Assembly (NCBI RefSeq): GCF_003002895.1
Contig: NZ_PVTI01000010.1
Span: forward strand, 52,642-116,641
Direction: 5' to 3'
Source: Knoellia remsis
Lineage (GTDB): Bacteria > Actinomycetota > Actinomycetes > Actinomycetales > Dermatophilaceae
DNA: 64,000 bases
A program made the position numbers and the translations under genes. The notes under the pieces were generated by a model that worked only from the letters and a program-made list of their open reading frames with translations, searched no databases and was not told the DNA's origin. Numbering within the stretch: the first letter of the stretch is position 1; each line of letters starts with the position of its first letter. Positions 35,994-44,393 of the stretch are shown here, in pieces.

Positions 35994-37192
35994 GCGACCT
36001 CGAGGTGACCGGCGGCGAAGGCGGCCTCGAGGTGGCCGTCGATGACCTGCGGGCGGCTGCGACCGTGTTGCGGCGGGTGGCGGCGGCGATCGCCGAGGAC
36101 GTCGAGGCCGGCGGTTGGGCTGTCGTCGACGTCGGTGTGGGGTCCCTCGGCTCGACCGGGATCCCGGACGCCGACCTCGTCGTCGATGTCGCCCGAGCCC
36201 AGTGGGAGGCGCGTCATGTGCGCAGCCGCGTCGACCGGGAAGCCGAGCGGCTGCGCGAGCTGGCGGGGAGCACGGGTCGCGCGGCGACGGCATACGAGGT
36301 GACGGAGGGGGCGAACCGTGCCATGGTCGACGCCATTCGACAGCAGGCGCTGCTGCTGACCTGGATGATGACCGAGGCGAGCGGGCGGGTCGGCTACCTC
36401 GACGGGGGCGACGCGTGGCCGGTCGAGGTGAGTGAGGTGGGGTCGCGTCCGATGTCGGCGGGTGACGTGCCGACGTCCGCAGCCTCGCTGCTCGCAGGGA
36501 TCGAACCGCTGACCTCGGACATCGGCGCGCGGGTCATCGAGATCCCGGCGGCTGACGGCTCGACGACGTGGCTCGTGCAGGTGCCCGGGACGCGCGGTGG
36601 GATCGAGTCCGGCGGCGAGGACCCGTTGGACTGGACGTCGAACGTCTCGCTCATGCTGCGCTCGACGGCTGCGTCGAAGGCCACGGTGGAACAGGCGCTG
36701 GCCCAGGCGCAAGGCGGACGGGCCGGTCCTCGCGACCGTGTCGTCATCGCCGGGTACAGCCAAGGCGGACTTGTCGCGGCGGCCCTCGCCTCCGACCCGG
36801 CCTTCACCCGTCGCCACCGGGTCACGCAGATCCTCACGGCCGGGTCCCCGATCGACGCCTTCCCGATTCCAGACGCCACTGCCGTGTTGGCGCTGCAGCA
36901 CCGCGGCGACCCCATGCCCCAGTTCGATGTCGCGCCGCCACCGGTCCGGCGCAACTGGACGACGGTGCTGGCCTCACCGGCGCGCGGTCCCTCGCCGGAC
37001 GACGTGTTCGCCGCGCACGAGCTGACGCAGTACGCGCAGACCGCCGTTGAGGCGGACCGCACGCCGGACCCGTCCGTCTCGACGTGGCGCACGAGCTTGG
37101 CTCCCGCGGTGACGCTCGCGCCCGGTGCGACGGCGACGGTGCACGACTACCGGTCGCGGCGGGTGCCACAGCGGACGCCCAGACAGGACTGA
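35990..37192 (+). CDS. Alpha/beta hydrolase with N-terminal ESX-like helical domain
   Basis: 400 aa. Residues 1-150 are helical and resemble a WXG/LXG-type module (ATVLRRVAAAIAEDVEAGG ... VRSRVDREAERLRELAGSTGR). Residues about 180-345 are an alpha/beta hydrolase with the nucleophile elbow GYSQGG (Ser257) after VVIAGYSQGG; candidate acid and base are Asp in HRGDPMPQFD and His in FAAHELTQ. It resembles a lipase/esterase. A lipase joined to a secretion module and co-translated with a WXG100-like partner suggests a secreted effector. Immunity gene: none obvious, though the next gene encodes a membrane protein. Confidence 0.65.
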   Translation: MSDLEVTGGEGGLEVAVDDLRAAATVLRRVAAAIAEDVEAGGWAVVDVGVGSLGSTGIPDADLVVDVARAQWEARHVRSRVDREAERLRELAGSTGRAATAYEVTEGANRAMVDAIRQQALLLTWMMTEASGRVGYLDGGDAWPVEVSEVGSRPMSAGDVPTSAASLLAGIEPLTSDIGARVIEIPAADGSTTWLVQVPGTRGGIESGGEDPLDWTSNVSLMLRSTAASKATVEQALAQAQGGRAGPRDRVVIAGYSQGGLVAAALASDPAFTRRHRVTQILTAGSPIDAFPIPDATAVLALQHRGDPMPQFDVAPPPVRRNWTTVLASPARGPSPDDVFAAHELTQYAQTAVEADRTPDPSVSTWRTSLAPAVTLAPGATATVHDYRSRRVPQRTPRQD

Positions 37193-37205
37193 CACAATCG
37201 CCGGC

Positions 37206-37664
37206 GTGACCCCCAAGCTGCTCTTCCGCCGTCTCGCCGTGGCCGAGGCCATCACCTGGGCCCTGCTGCTCATCGGCATGTTCCTCAAGTACGTCACCGA
37301 GACCACCGACCTCGGGGTGCGCGTCTTCGGGATGGTCCACGGGGTCGTGTTCATCGCCTACTGCCTGGTGGCGCTCGCGACGTGGGTCAACCAGAAGTGG
37401 TCCGTCGGCGTGGGTGTGCTGTCGCTCGTGAGCGCCGTGCCGCCGCTCGCGACGGTGCTCTTCGACCGCCGCGTCGAGAAGGCCGGTTTGCTCGAGGGTC
37501 CGTGGCGGTTCGCGCGCGGCGGCGAGGCGCCGTCGTCCCCGCCGGAGCGCCTGCTCGCATGGCTGACCCGCAACCCGGCGATGGCGCTCATCGTCGGTGT
37601 CGTCGCCGTCATCGGGCTCACCGGCGTCGCGCTGTTCGTCGGGCCGCCGGCGTCCGGCAGCTGA
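37206..37664 (+). CDS. DUF3817 family membrane protein
   Basis: 152 aa, four helices. Starts LLFRRLAVAEAITWALLLIGMFLKYV, continues VHGVVFIAYCLVALATWV, a typical DUF3817 core. CACAAT at 37193-37198 ends seven bases before the GTG, so probably leaderless. Found next to menD-type genes only by chance, as far as I can see. Function unknown. Confidence 0.8.
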   Translation: MTPKLLFRRLAVAEAITWALLLIGMFLKYVTETTDLGVRVFGMVHGVVFIAYCLVALATWVNQKWSVGVGVLSLVSAVPPLATVLFDRRVEKAGLLEGPWRFARGGEAPSSPPERLLAWLTRNPAMALIVGVVAVIGLTGVALFVGPPASGS

Positions 37665-37669
37665 CCTGC

Positions 37670-37740
37670 GGCGTTCGTGCACCGCTGACATCGCGCGACG
37701 CTGACATCGTGCAACGCCGAACTCGTGCAACGCTGACGGC
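37670..37740. repeat. Short repeats upstream of menD
   Basis: Imperfect 17-18-nt repeats built on CGTGCAACGCTGAC (for example GTGCACCGCTGACATCG, GCGACGCTGACATCG, GTGCAACGCTGACGG). The last copy contains AACGCT (37729-37734), which ends six bases before the menD ATG and would serve as its -10. Confidence 0.5.
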
Positions 37741-39519
37741 ATGAATCCCTCGACCGCGCTCGCTCGCGTCCTCGTCGACGAGCTCGTCCGTGGCGGGGTT
37801 CGCGACGTTGTCCTCGCGCCCGGGTCGCGTTCGGCTCCGTTGGCGTATGCCGTCCAGGAGGCCGAGCGCGCCGGTCGCCTGCGGCTGCACGTGCGCGTCG
37901 ACGAGCGGACGGCCGGGTTCCTCGCGCTCGGGCTCGCGAAGGGGTCGGGCCGGCCGGTGCCGGTCATCACGACGTCGGGGACAGCGGTGGCGAACCTCCA
38001 CCCGGCCGTGCTGGAGGCGCACCACACGGGCGTGCCTCTGGTGGTTCTGTCCGCGGACCGGCCGGGCGAGCTGCGCGGTACCGGCGCGAACCAGACGACG
38101 GTGCAGCCGGGGATGTTCGGGGGAGCGGTGCGGTGGTCGGCCGACCTGCCCGCGCCGGAGTCGGTCTCGTCCGTGGGCGCGTCCCACCGCACGTCGGTAT
38201 GCCGTGCGCTCGCCGCCGCGGTCGGCGCTTTGGCCGGCGGGCAGCCGATGGCCCACGGTGGCCCGGTCCACCTCAACGTCGCCTTCCGTGACCCCCTCAC
38301 CCCCGACCAGGACCAACTGATTGCGACTTCGCAGAGCGCCGAGCGCGCCGTCGGCACGGCCGGCACTCTGCGAAGTCGCAATGAGTCGGAGGGGCTGGTG
38401 GGGCGGGCCGACGGTGGGCCGTGGGTACGGGTCGCCCAGGGCGTGGCATGGTCGCGCAGCGCTGAGCCCGTCGCGCCGCGGACCCTCGTCGTGCTTGGCG
38501 ATCTCACCCCCTCTCCCATCACCGCGCGACAGGTGACGGAGTGGGCGGCGGAGCACGCGTATCCCGTTGTGGCAGAACCGTTCGGCGACCATGACCGCAC
38601 GACCGTCGTCCCCCACGGCCCCCTGCTGCTGACGGCGGGTGACTGGTTGGGATCCCACCTGCCGGACCGTGTCCTCGTCATCGGCCGGGTGACCCTGTCG
38701 CGTGCCGTCGCATCGCTGCTGAGGACGGCGGGCGTACGGGTCGAGGTCTTCACGGCGCTGCCCGAGTGGCCCGACCCGAGCCATGTCGCGAGCAGGGTCG
38801 ACCCGGTCGTCGCGTTCAGCTCTGCTGCCTTGGGGGACGGGGACGGCGAGTGGCTGTCCTCATGGCGGGATGCGGGTTCCTCTGTGACACAGGCTATTTC
38901 GTCCGATCCTGCAGCGTGGGGGACCGGTCTCGCAGTGGCGTCGGTCGTCGGCGAGGCCCTGCCGGAGGGTGCCCGGCTCTTCGTCGGATCCTCGAACCCG
39001 GTGCGCGACCTCGACCTCGGTATGCCGCCCCGCGCGGCCGCGCTCAACGTCGTCGCCAACCGTGGCCTCGCCGGCATCGACGGCTGTCTGTCGACGGCGG
39101 TCGGGCTAGCGCTCACGACCGACGCACCGAGCTATGCGTGGGTCGGCGACCTCACCTTCCTCCACGACGCCAACGCGCTCGCCATCGGATCGGACGAGCC
39201 GCGCCCCGATCTCACGATCCTCGTGACCAACGACGGAGGCGGCGGCATCTTCCGCACCCTCGAGCACGGAGCACCGGAACGCAGCTCGGACTTCGGGCGC
39301 ATCTTCGGTACCCCGACGGGAACCGACTTCGCGGCACTGTGCCGCGCACACGGCATACGGCATGTCCTCGCAGAGACGCGCGACGCGGCAGTCGAGGCGC
39401 TTGCCGAGGCTCCCGACGGGATCACCGTCGTCGAGGTGCCCGTCGATCCCGAGTCGCACCGCGACGCCCACGCCCGGCTCCGGCAGGTGGCGGCGGAGGC
39501 GTTGGCGGATTCGGTGTGA
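37741..39519 (+). CDS. menD: SEPHCHC synthase (2-succinyl-5-enolpyruvyl-6-hydroxy-3-cyclohexene-1-carboxylate synthase)
   Basis: 592 aa thiamine-diphosphate enzyme. Adds a succinyl-semialdehyde unit from 2-oxoglutarate to isochorismate (from MenF). N-terminal ALARVLVDELVRGGVRDVVLAPGSRSAPLAYA with the catalytic-Glu region VDERTAGFLALGLAKGSGRP; the ThDP/Mg motif is GDLTFLHDANALAIG with TNDGGGGIF. Between the first and second domain (about residues 193-215) an in-frame inverted-repeat DNA element is inserted without breaking the protein. Matches Rv0555. Confidence 0.94.
   Translation: MNPSTALARVLVDELVRGGVRDVVLAPGSRSAPLAYAVQEAERAGRLRLHVRVDERTAGFLALGLAKGSGRPVPVITTSGTAVANLHPAVLEAHHTGVPLVVLSADRPGELRGTGANQTTVQPGMFGGAVRWSADLPAPESVSSVGASHRTSVCRALAAAVGALAGGQPMAHGGPVHLNVAFRDPLTPDQDQLIATSQSAERAVGTAGTLRSRNESEGLVGRADGGPWVRVAQGVAWSRSAEPVAPRTLVVLGDLTPSPITARQVTEWAAEHAYPVVAEPFGDHDRTTVVPHGPLLLTAGDWLGSHLPDRVLVIGRVTLSRAVASLLRTAGVRVEVFTALPEWPDPSHVASRVDPVVAFSSAALGDGDGEWLSSWRDAGSSVTQAISSDPAAWGTGLAVASVVGEALPEGARLFVGSSNPVRDLDLGMPPRAAALNVVANRGLAGIDGCLSTAVGLALTTDAPSYAWVGDLTFLHDANALAIGSDEPRPDLTILVTNDGGGGIFRTLEHGAPERSSDFGRIFGTPTGTDFAALCRAHGIRHVLAETRDAAVEALAEAPDGITVVEVPVDPESHRDAHARLRQVAAEALADSV
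38320..38382. repeat. Inverted repeat inserted in frame within menD
   Basis: 17-bp perfect arms, 38320-38336 and 38366-38382, around 29 nt. The whole element, including arms, reads through in frame as IATSQSAERAVGTAGTLRSRN. It falls in a linker between MenD domains and is absent from typical MenD. Its size and structure resemble the intergenic hairpin elements elsewhere in the window. Confidence 0.7.
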
Positions 39520-39545
39520 ACGTCGCGGCTTGCGACAATGTGTCC

Positions 39546-40778
39546 GTGACCAGCACCCCCGAACGCACCGACGTCCTCGTCGTCGGCGCCGGCCCCGCCG
39601 GCTCCGCCGCTGCCGCGTGGGCGGCCCGCGCCGGGCGTGATGTCGTCCTCGCCGACGCGGCAGTCTTCCCGCGCGACAAGACCTGTGGTGACGGGCTGAC
39701 GCCGCGCGCGATCGCCGAGCTGCAGCGGCTCGGGCTCGAGGACTGGGTGCGGGGACACACCGTCAACCAAGGCCTGCGGGCGCACGGGTTCGGGCAGACG
39801 CTCGAGCTGCCGTGGCCGGGCGGCTCGCTGCCGTCGTGGGGCTCCGCGGTCGCGCGCACCGAGCTCGACGACCACCTGCGGACCACGGCGCTGAAGTCCG
39901 GCGCCGTCGGGGTCGAGGGCGCCAAGGCCGTCGACGCGCGGGTCGAGGGCGGCCGGGTGCGCGGGGTGACCTTCCGGCGTGACGGGGAGACGTTCGAGAT
40001 CGAGTGCTCGCGTCTCGTCGTCGCTGATGGCGTGCGATCGGGCCTCGGCAAGGTCCTCGGCCGTAAGTGGCACAAGGACACCGTCTATGCCGTGGCCGGG
40101 CGCTGCTACGTCGACTCCGACATGGCCGACGACCCGTGGATCAGCTCGCACCTCGAGCTGCGCGACGAGGCCGGGTCGATCGTGTCGGGGTATGGCTGGA
40201 TCTTCCCGCTCGGGGGCGGTCAGGTGAACGTCGGCGCGGGCACCCTCGCGACGACGAAGCGGCCGGCCGATGTGGCGATCAAGCCGCTCATGGCGAACTA
40301 CGTCGAGGAGCGGCGGGCGGACTTCGGGCTGCGCGGCGAGGCGCGGATGCCGACGAGCGCGCTGCTGCCGATGGGTGGCGCCGTGTCCGGGGTCGCCGGG
40401 CCGAACTGGGCGCTCATCGGCGACGCCGCCGCGTGCGTCAATCCCTTGAACGGTGAGGGGATCGACTACGGGCTGGAGACGGGACGGTTCGTCGTCGACG
40501 TCCTCGACACCGACCTGTCCGTCACGTGGCCGGCGCTGTTGCGCGAGCACTACGGTGAGGCGTTCTCCATCGCTCGGCGGCTGGCTGGGATCGCGACGGC
40601 GCCTCGGGTCGTGCCGGCCCTGGGGCCGATCGGGATGCGCTCGGACTGGGCCATGACGCTCGCGCTGCGCTGGATGGGCAACTTCGTCACCGACGAGGAC
40701 CGCGACCGCGCGGCGCGTGTGTGGCGCTGGGCCGGGCGTCGGTCGGTGGGTCTGGACGCGCGCCCGCCCTTCACCTGA
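39546..40778 (+). CDS. menJ: Menaquinone reductase / geranylgeranyl reductase family flavoprotein (MenJ-like)
   Basis: 410 aa FAD-dependent reductase. Dinucleotide motif VLVVGAGPAGSAAAAWAARAG at residues 10-30, CGDGLTPRAIAEL, and GDAAACVNPLNGEGIDYGLETG, the family's second FAD motif. The likely role is saturation of an isoprene unit in the menaquinone tail, as with Rv0561c MenJ. GTG 39546 has GACAAT (39534-39539) six bases upstream. A shortened relative lies at 44394. Confidence 0.88.
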   Translation: MTSTPERTDVLVVGAGPAGSAAAAWAARAGRDVVLADAAVFPRDKTCGDGLTPRAIAELQRLGLEDWVRGHTVNQGLRAHGFGQTLELPWPGGSLPSWGSAVARTELDDHLRTTALKSGAVGVEGAKAVDARVEGGRVRGVTFRRDGETFEIECSRLVVADGVRSGLGKVLGRKWHKDTVYAVAGRCYVDSDMADDPWISSHLELRDEAGSIVSGYGWIFPLGGGQVNVGAGTLATTKRPADVAIKPLMANYVEERRADFGLRGEARMPTSALLPMGGAVSGVAGPNWALIGDAAACVNPLNGEGIDYGLETGRFVVDVLDTDLSVTWPALLREHYGEAFSIARRLAGIATAPRVVPALGPIGMRSDWAMTLALRWMGNFVTDEDRDRAARVWRWAGRRSVGLDARPPFT

Positions 40779-40909
40779 TCTTCCCCTGACCCTCGCCTCG
40801 CCACGCGCGCCTCGACTCGCCGGCACTCCCACGAATCGAGACACCGACAGCGAATCGAACCCTGTGTGGGCTCATCCCTGGTGAGCCGGCCATCGGCCAG
40901 ACTGTGGGC

Positions 40910-41611
40910 GTGAGCGGGCAGAGAGGGGAGCGAGCCGTCCCGTTGCCGACGTGGGTCAGCCGCCTTCTCGGGTGGCCGGACGACTCCACCGACGGGATCT
41001 CGTGGCTGCTGTGGTTGTGCGCGTTCTTCTCGGCTTTCGGATTCTCGTTCTTCCCGATCGACCTGAACGACCGCAACCAGGCTGACTCGCTGCGATCGCG
41101 GGGTGAGTGGACCACGGCCACGTCCTCCGAGGTCCGCGTCGACTACGTGGGTGGCCGAGGTGGTGGGTACCACGAAGTCGACGAGGTGCGCGTCCGGCTC
41201 GAGGACGGCAGCGTCGACGTCCCGCTCGAGAACGTCAATGCTGTGAGTGACAGCATCTATGACGATGTCCGGCAGGGCTGGCAGTCGCCGACGGAGATCA
41301 CGGGCTATCAGCCGCCCTTCGACGTGCGCGTGCGTCGGGACGGGAGGGGGTCCGTCGTCATGGCCATGGCACGAGAGGACTACGAGTACTGGACCCAGGA
41401 CAACTCGGACCCGGAGATCGGGCTGAGCCTGGGGTTCGGCGGGCTGGGAGTCGCCGTGGTGGCGCTGACCCTCAACAGCCTGCGACTGCGGCGGCCCAGC
41501 CGCGGGCAGGCGAGGAGCAGGGCGGAGCTGCGACACCGGGTCGCCACGACGGGCAAGCGCGCCGCACCGCCCAAGCGGGGGCGCAAGGGCAAGGTGTCCT
41601 GGCGGGCATGA
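40910..41611 (+). CDS. Hypothetical membrane protein with extracytoplasmic domain
   Basis: 233 aa: a basic start, one helix (ISWLLWLCAFFSAFGFSFF), an outer region of about 110 residues rich in Asp, Arg and Tyr, a second helix (GLSLGFGGLGVAVVALTL) and a strongly basic tail (RAAPPKRGRKGK). The layout resembles DUF3592-type proteins, not certain. CAGACT (40898-40903) ends six bases before the GTG. Confidence 0.6.
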   Translation: MSGQRGERAVPLPTWVSRLLGWPDDSTDGISWLLWLCAFFSAFGFSFFPIDLNDRNQADSLRSRGEWTTATSSEVRVDYVGGRGGGYHEVDEVRVRLEDGSVDVPLENVNAVSDSIYDDVRQGWQSPTEITGYQPPFDVRVRRDGRGSVVMAMAREDYEYWTQDNSDPEIGLSLGFGGLGVAVVALTLNSLRLRRPSRGQARSRAELRHRVATTGKRAAPPKRGRKGKVSWRA

Positions 41612-41661
41612 ACCGATCGCACTGGATCTGCAGTGCACTGGAGGGTGTTGGGTGCTCGGGC

Positions 41662-42024
41662 ATGAGTGAGTCATTGCGTGTCGAGTTCTTCCCCGCCGAC
41701 CTCGAGAGGTCGATCGCGTTCTACGAGGCGTTGGGCTTCGAGGTGAGGGGTCGCAGCAGCGACCCGGTGCCGTATGCCGCGGTGCGGCTCGGTGGTGTCC
41801 GAATCGGTCTCGCGCAGCGGCCTGCGGTCGACCCCGCCCTGCGGGCCGTGCCGATCGGGACCGAGGTCGTCATCGAGGTGGCCGACGTCGTGGCATGCCG
41901 GGATGGCGTCGTGGCGGCGGGCATCGAGCTGGCCGGGGACCTTGTCGAGCGGGAATGGGGACTCACCGACTTCCGCGTCACCGACCCCGACGGCTACTAT
42001 CTGCGCTTCACCAGCCGCCGCTGA
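41662..42024 (+). CDS. VOC superfamily (glyoxalase/bleomycin-resistance-like) protein
   Basis: 120 aa: LRVEFFPADLERSIAFYEALGFEVRGR and the closing FRVTDPDGYYLRFTSR are the two beta-alpha-beta halves of a VOC domain. An in-frame ATG at 41608 would overlap the upstream stop and adds 18 unrelated residues; 41662 is preferred. Substrate unknown. Confidence 0.78.
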   Translation: MSESLRVEFFPADLERSIAFYEALGFEVRGRSSDPVPYAAVRLGGVRIGLAQRPAVDPALRAVPIGTEVVIEVADVVACRDGVVAAGIELAGDLVEREWGLTDFRVTDPDGYYLRFTSRR

Positions 42025-42073
42025 GCTCGCGTCCTTAGCCTCCACCTGGGTGAGGTCGGAATGCTGCCCTTCG

Positions 42074-42114
42074 CCGCCGGTACGAGTGAGGCGTTGGCGA
42101 GTCCTCGTCGGCGG
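42074..42114. terminator. Imperfect inverted repeat between convergent genes
   Basis: CCGCCG-GTA-CGAG (42074-42086) pairs with CTCG-T-CGGCGG (42104-42114). It lies in the 100-nt gap between the VOC gene and menF, which converge. A probable terminator; low certainty. Confidence 0.4.
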
Positions 42115-42125
42115 GAAGAGGTGAG

Positions 42126-43427
42126 TCAGCTCTGCGGTGGGGCGGTGAGGGCATCGCGCATCGGGATGAGCTTCGCGTCGGACTCGGCCACCTCGGCCTC
42201 GGGGACCGAACCCGCGACGATGCCGCACCCGGCATACAGCGACATGCGCTGGGCGTCGTCGTGATGGATCGCCCCGCAGCGCAAGGCGATTCCCCACTCG
42301 CCGTCACCGGAGGCGTCCATCCAGCCGACCGGACCGGCGTACCGGCCGCGGTCCATGTGTTCGAGCTCGGCGATGAGCTCGTCGGCCACCGGTGTGGGCG
42401 TACCGCACACCGCCGCACTCGGGTGCAGCGACGCGGCGAGCGCGAGCGACGACGTGTCGTCGGTGAGGACCCCCGCGACGTCTGTCGCGAGGTGCATGAC
42501 GTTGGACAGGTGCAGGACGAACGGTGCCTCGGGCACGTTCATCGAGGAGCAGTGCGGCGCAAGGGCATCGGCGACGGAGCGCACGGCGTACTCGTGCTCC
42601 TCGAGGTCCTTCGACGAGCGCGCCAGTGACGCAGCCAACGCGAGGTCGTGCTCGTCGTCGCCCGTGCGACGGATCGTCCCCGCCAGCACCCGCGAGGTGA
42701 CGAGCCCCTTCTCGCGCCGCACGAGCATCTCCGGTGTCGCGCCGACGAGCCCGTCGACCGCGAACACCCACGTCGACTCGTAGCGCTCGGCCAGCCGCGA
42801 CAGCAGCCAGCGCACGTCGACCGGCGACTCGGTGCGCACGTCGAGGTCCCGTGCGAGGACGACCTTGTCGAGCTCGCCGGCCTGGATGCGCGAGACGGCC
42901 TCGCCCACGGCACCGGCCCATTCCGCCGGCGACAGCGAGCCGTCGGCAAAGGCCACCCCGCCGGGCGCCGTGACGTCGCCGGCGACCTCCGGATCCGCCT
43001 GTGCCGGAAGGGAGTCCGTCGACGTTGTCGTCACCCACCACTGGTCGCCGCGCCGACCCACGACGACCGACGGCACGACGAGAGTCGCGCCGATCGGCGA
43101 GCGGGCGGCATACGAAATGGAGCCGAAGGCGACCGGCCCGGTACCCGGCAGGTCGACCTCGTCACGCACCACCGCGGACGCGGACACCGACCGCCACCAC
43201 GACTCCAACGCTGCGAAGCGGTCCTCGCCGCGGGCCGTCACCGACAGCGCGCGGCCCCAGCCGACGAGTCCGTCGCCGCGCCGCACCCACGACGTCGTGT
43301 CGCGCGGCCCGGCGTCCGGAAGCAGCGACAACAACGTCGCACCGGCCTCAGGGGTGAGGGCGACGGTGCGACTGACGAGAGGCGCGAGCGCGGCGGGGTC
43401 CGGGTCGGACGTGGGCAGGGACGTCAT
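42126..43427 (-). CDS. menF: Isochorismate synthase
   Basis: 433 aa, chorismate-utilising fold. Converts chorismate to isochorismate, the first menaquinone step. Signatures: GELDKVVLARDLDV, PEMLVRREKGLVTSRVLAGTIRR, LHPSAAVCGTPTPVA and the C-terminal YAGCGIVAGSVPEAE. TACGCT (43435-43440 on the complement) ends seven bases before the ATG. Divergent from menG across 73 bp, so the two promoters overlap. Product is used by MenD. Confidence 0.93.
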   Translation of the reverse strand: MTSLPTSDPDPAALAPLVSRTVALTPEAGATLLSLLPDAGPRDTTSWVRRGDGLVGWGRALSVTARGEDRFAALESWWRSVSASAVVRDEVDLPGTGPVAFGSISYAARSPIGATLVVPSVVVGRRGDQWWVTTTSTDSLPAQADPEVAGDVTAPGGVAFADGSLSPAEWAGAVGEAVSRIQAGELDKVVLARDLDVRTESPVDVRWLLSRLAERYESTWVFAVDGLVGATPEMLVRREKGLVTSRVLAGTIRRTGDDEHDLALAASLARSSKDLEEHEYAVRSVADALAPHCSSMNVPEAPFVLHLSNVMHLATDVAGVLTDDTSSLALAASLHPSAAVCGTPTPVADELIAELEHMDRGRYAGPVGWMDASGDGEWGIALRCGAIHHDDAQRMSLYAGCGIVAGSVPEAEVAESDAKLIPMRDALTAPPQS

Positions 43428-43500
43428 CACCGTGAGCGTAACCCCGTGGGCGGGCTCGGTCCGGCGAGGGAGGCGGGAACCACGGTGAGAGGATGGCGAC

Positions 43501-44193
43501 ATGAGCCGCGCCTCCCTCGACAAGCAGCCCCGCGACGTCGCCGCGATGTTCGACGACGTCGCCGAGCGCTACGACGTCACCAACGACGTCCTCTCCCTCG
43601 GGCAGGACCGCCTGTGGCGACGGGCCGTCGTGCGCGCGGTCGACGCCAAGCCGGGGGAGCGGGTCCTCGACATCGCCGCCGGGACGGGCACGTCGAGCGA
43701 GCCGTTCGCCGACGCCGGGGTCGACGTCGTGCCGGCCGACTTCTCCCTCGGGATGCTGCGCGTCGGCAAGAAGCGCCGCGACGACCTCGGCTTCACCGCC
43801 GCCGACGCGATGAACCTGCCGTTCGCGGATGACTCGTTCGACGCCGTGACGATGTCCTTCGGGCTGCGCAACGTCGCCGACGTCGACGCGGCGCTGCGCG
43901 AGTTCGCGCGCGTGACGAAGCCGGGTGGGCGGCTCGTCGTCTGTGAGTTCAGCCAGCCGGTGAACAAGGCATTCGGCAAGGTGTATCGCGAGTACCTCAT
44001 GGAGGCGCTGCCCCGCGTTGCTCGCCGGGTGAGCTCGAACCCGGAGTCCTACGTCTACCTCGCCGAGTCGATCCAGGCCTGGCCCGACCAGCGCGAGCTC
44101 GCCGGCCGCGTCGCGGGCGCCGGGTGGAGCGACGTCGAGTGGCGCAACCTCAGCGGCGGCATCGTCGCGCTGCACCGAGCCATCAAGCTCTGA
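43501..44193 (+). CDS. menG: Demethylmenaquinone methyltransferase
   Basis: 230 aa SAM-dependent methyltransferase of the UbiE/MenG family. [25 protein letters not shown] at the N-terminus, motif [16 protein letters not shown], and [13 protein letters not shown]. It performs the last ring methylation of menaquinone. GAGGAT (43489-43494) ends six bases before the ATG. It also completes the set menA-G in this window, with only menH (SHCHC synthase) and a dedicated thioesterase not identified. Confidence 0.95.
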   Translation: MSRASLDKQPRDVAAMFDDVAERYDVTNDVLSLGQDRLWRRAVVRAVDAKPGERVLDIAAGTGTSSEPFADAGVDVVPADFSLGMLRVGKKRRDDLGFTAADAMNLPFADDSFDAVTMSFGLRNVADVDAALREFARVTKPGGRLVVCEFSQPVNKAFGKVYREYLMEALPRVARRVSSNPESYVYLAESIQAWPDQRELAGRVAGAGWSDVEWRNLSGGIVALHRAIKL

Positions 44194-44267
44194 CTGGTCT
44201 CTGTCGACTCGGCGCGGCGAGGAGCTCTCGCGCGACCCGAGAAGGCTTGTCGGGCGGACCGGGTCGG

Positions 44268-44284
44268 TATCGGGCCACCCGATA
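44268..44284. other. 17-bp palindrome downstream of menG
   Basis: TATCGGG-CCA-CCCGATA, perfect 7-bp arms. It is 75 bases after the menG stop and about 110 before the nuo-operon start. It could be the menG terminator stem or a regulator site; GATAAT at its right end also looks like a -10. Confidence 0.45.
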
Positions 44285-44328
44285 ATGCTGTGACGGGTGG
44301 GGTGGACTCGGAGTTAGGTCCGCCTTAG

Positions 44329-44386
44329 TGAACGGCGCGAAATCGGCTGCCTAGAGTAGGTCGGGTACTCGTGAAGACTTTCACAA
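44329..44386 (+). promoter_or_regulatory. Promoter and Rex-type operator of the nuo operon
   Basis: TCGTGAAGACTTTCACAA (44369-44386) read on the other strand is TTGTGAAAGTCTTCACGA, a good Rex operator (12 of 16 positions of the core). Upstream are -10 TAGAGT (44352-44357) and a weak -35 TGAACG (44329-44334), so the operator covers the first transcribed bases, just before the ATG at 44394. Together with the site before rex it makes a two-member Rex regulon in one window. Confidence 0.7.
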
Positions 44387-44393
44387 GCAAGGT

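Noticed and set aside
39515..39545. Possible Rex operator before menJ (TGTGAACG)
   Set aside because: Only one half-site; the other half is missing, so it does not meet the palindrome requirement.
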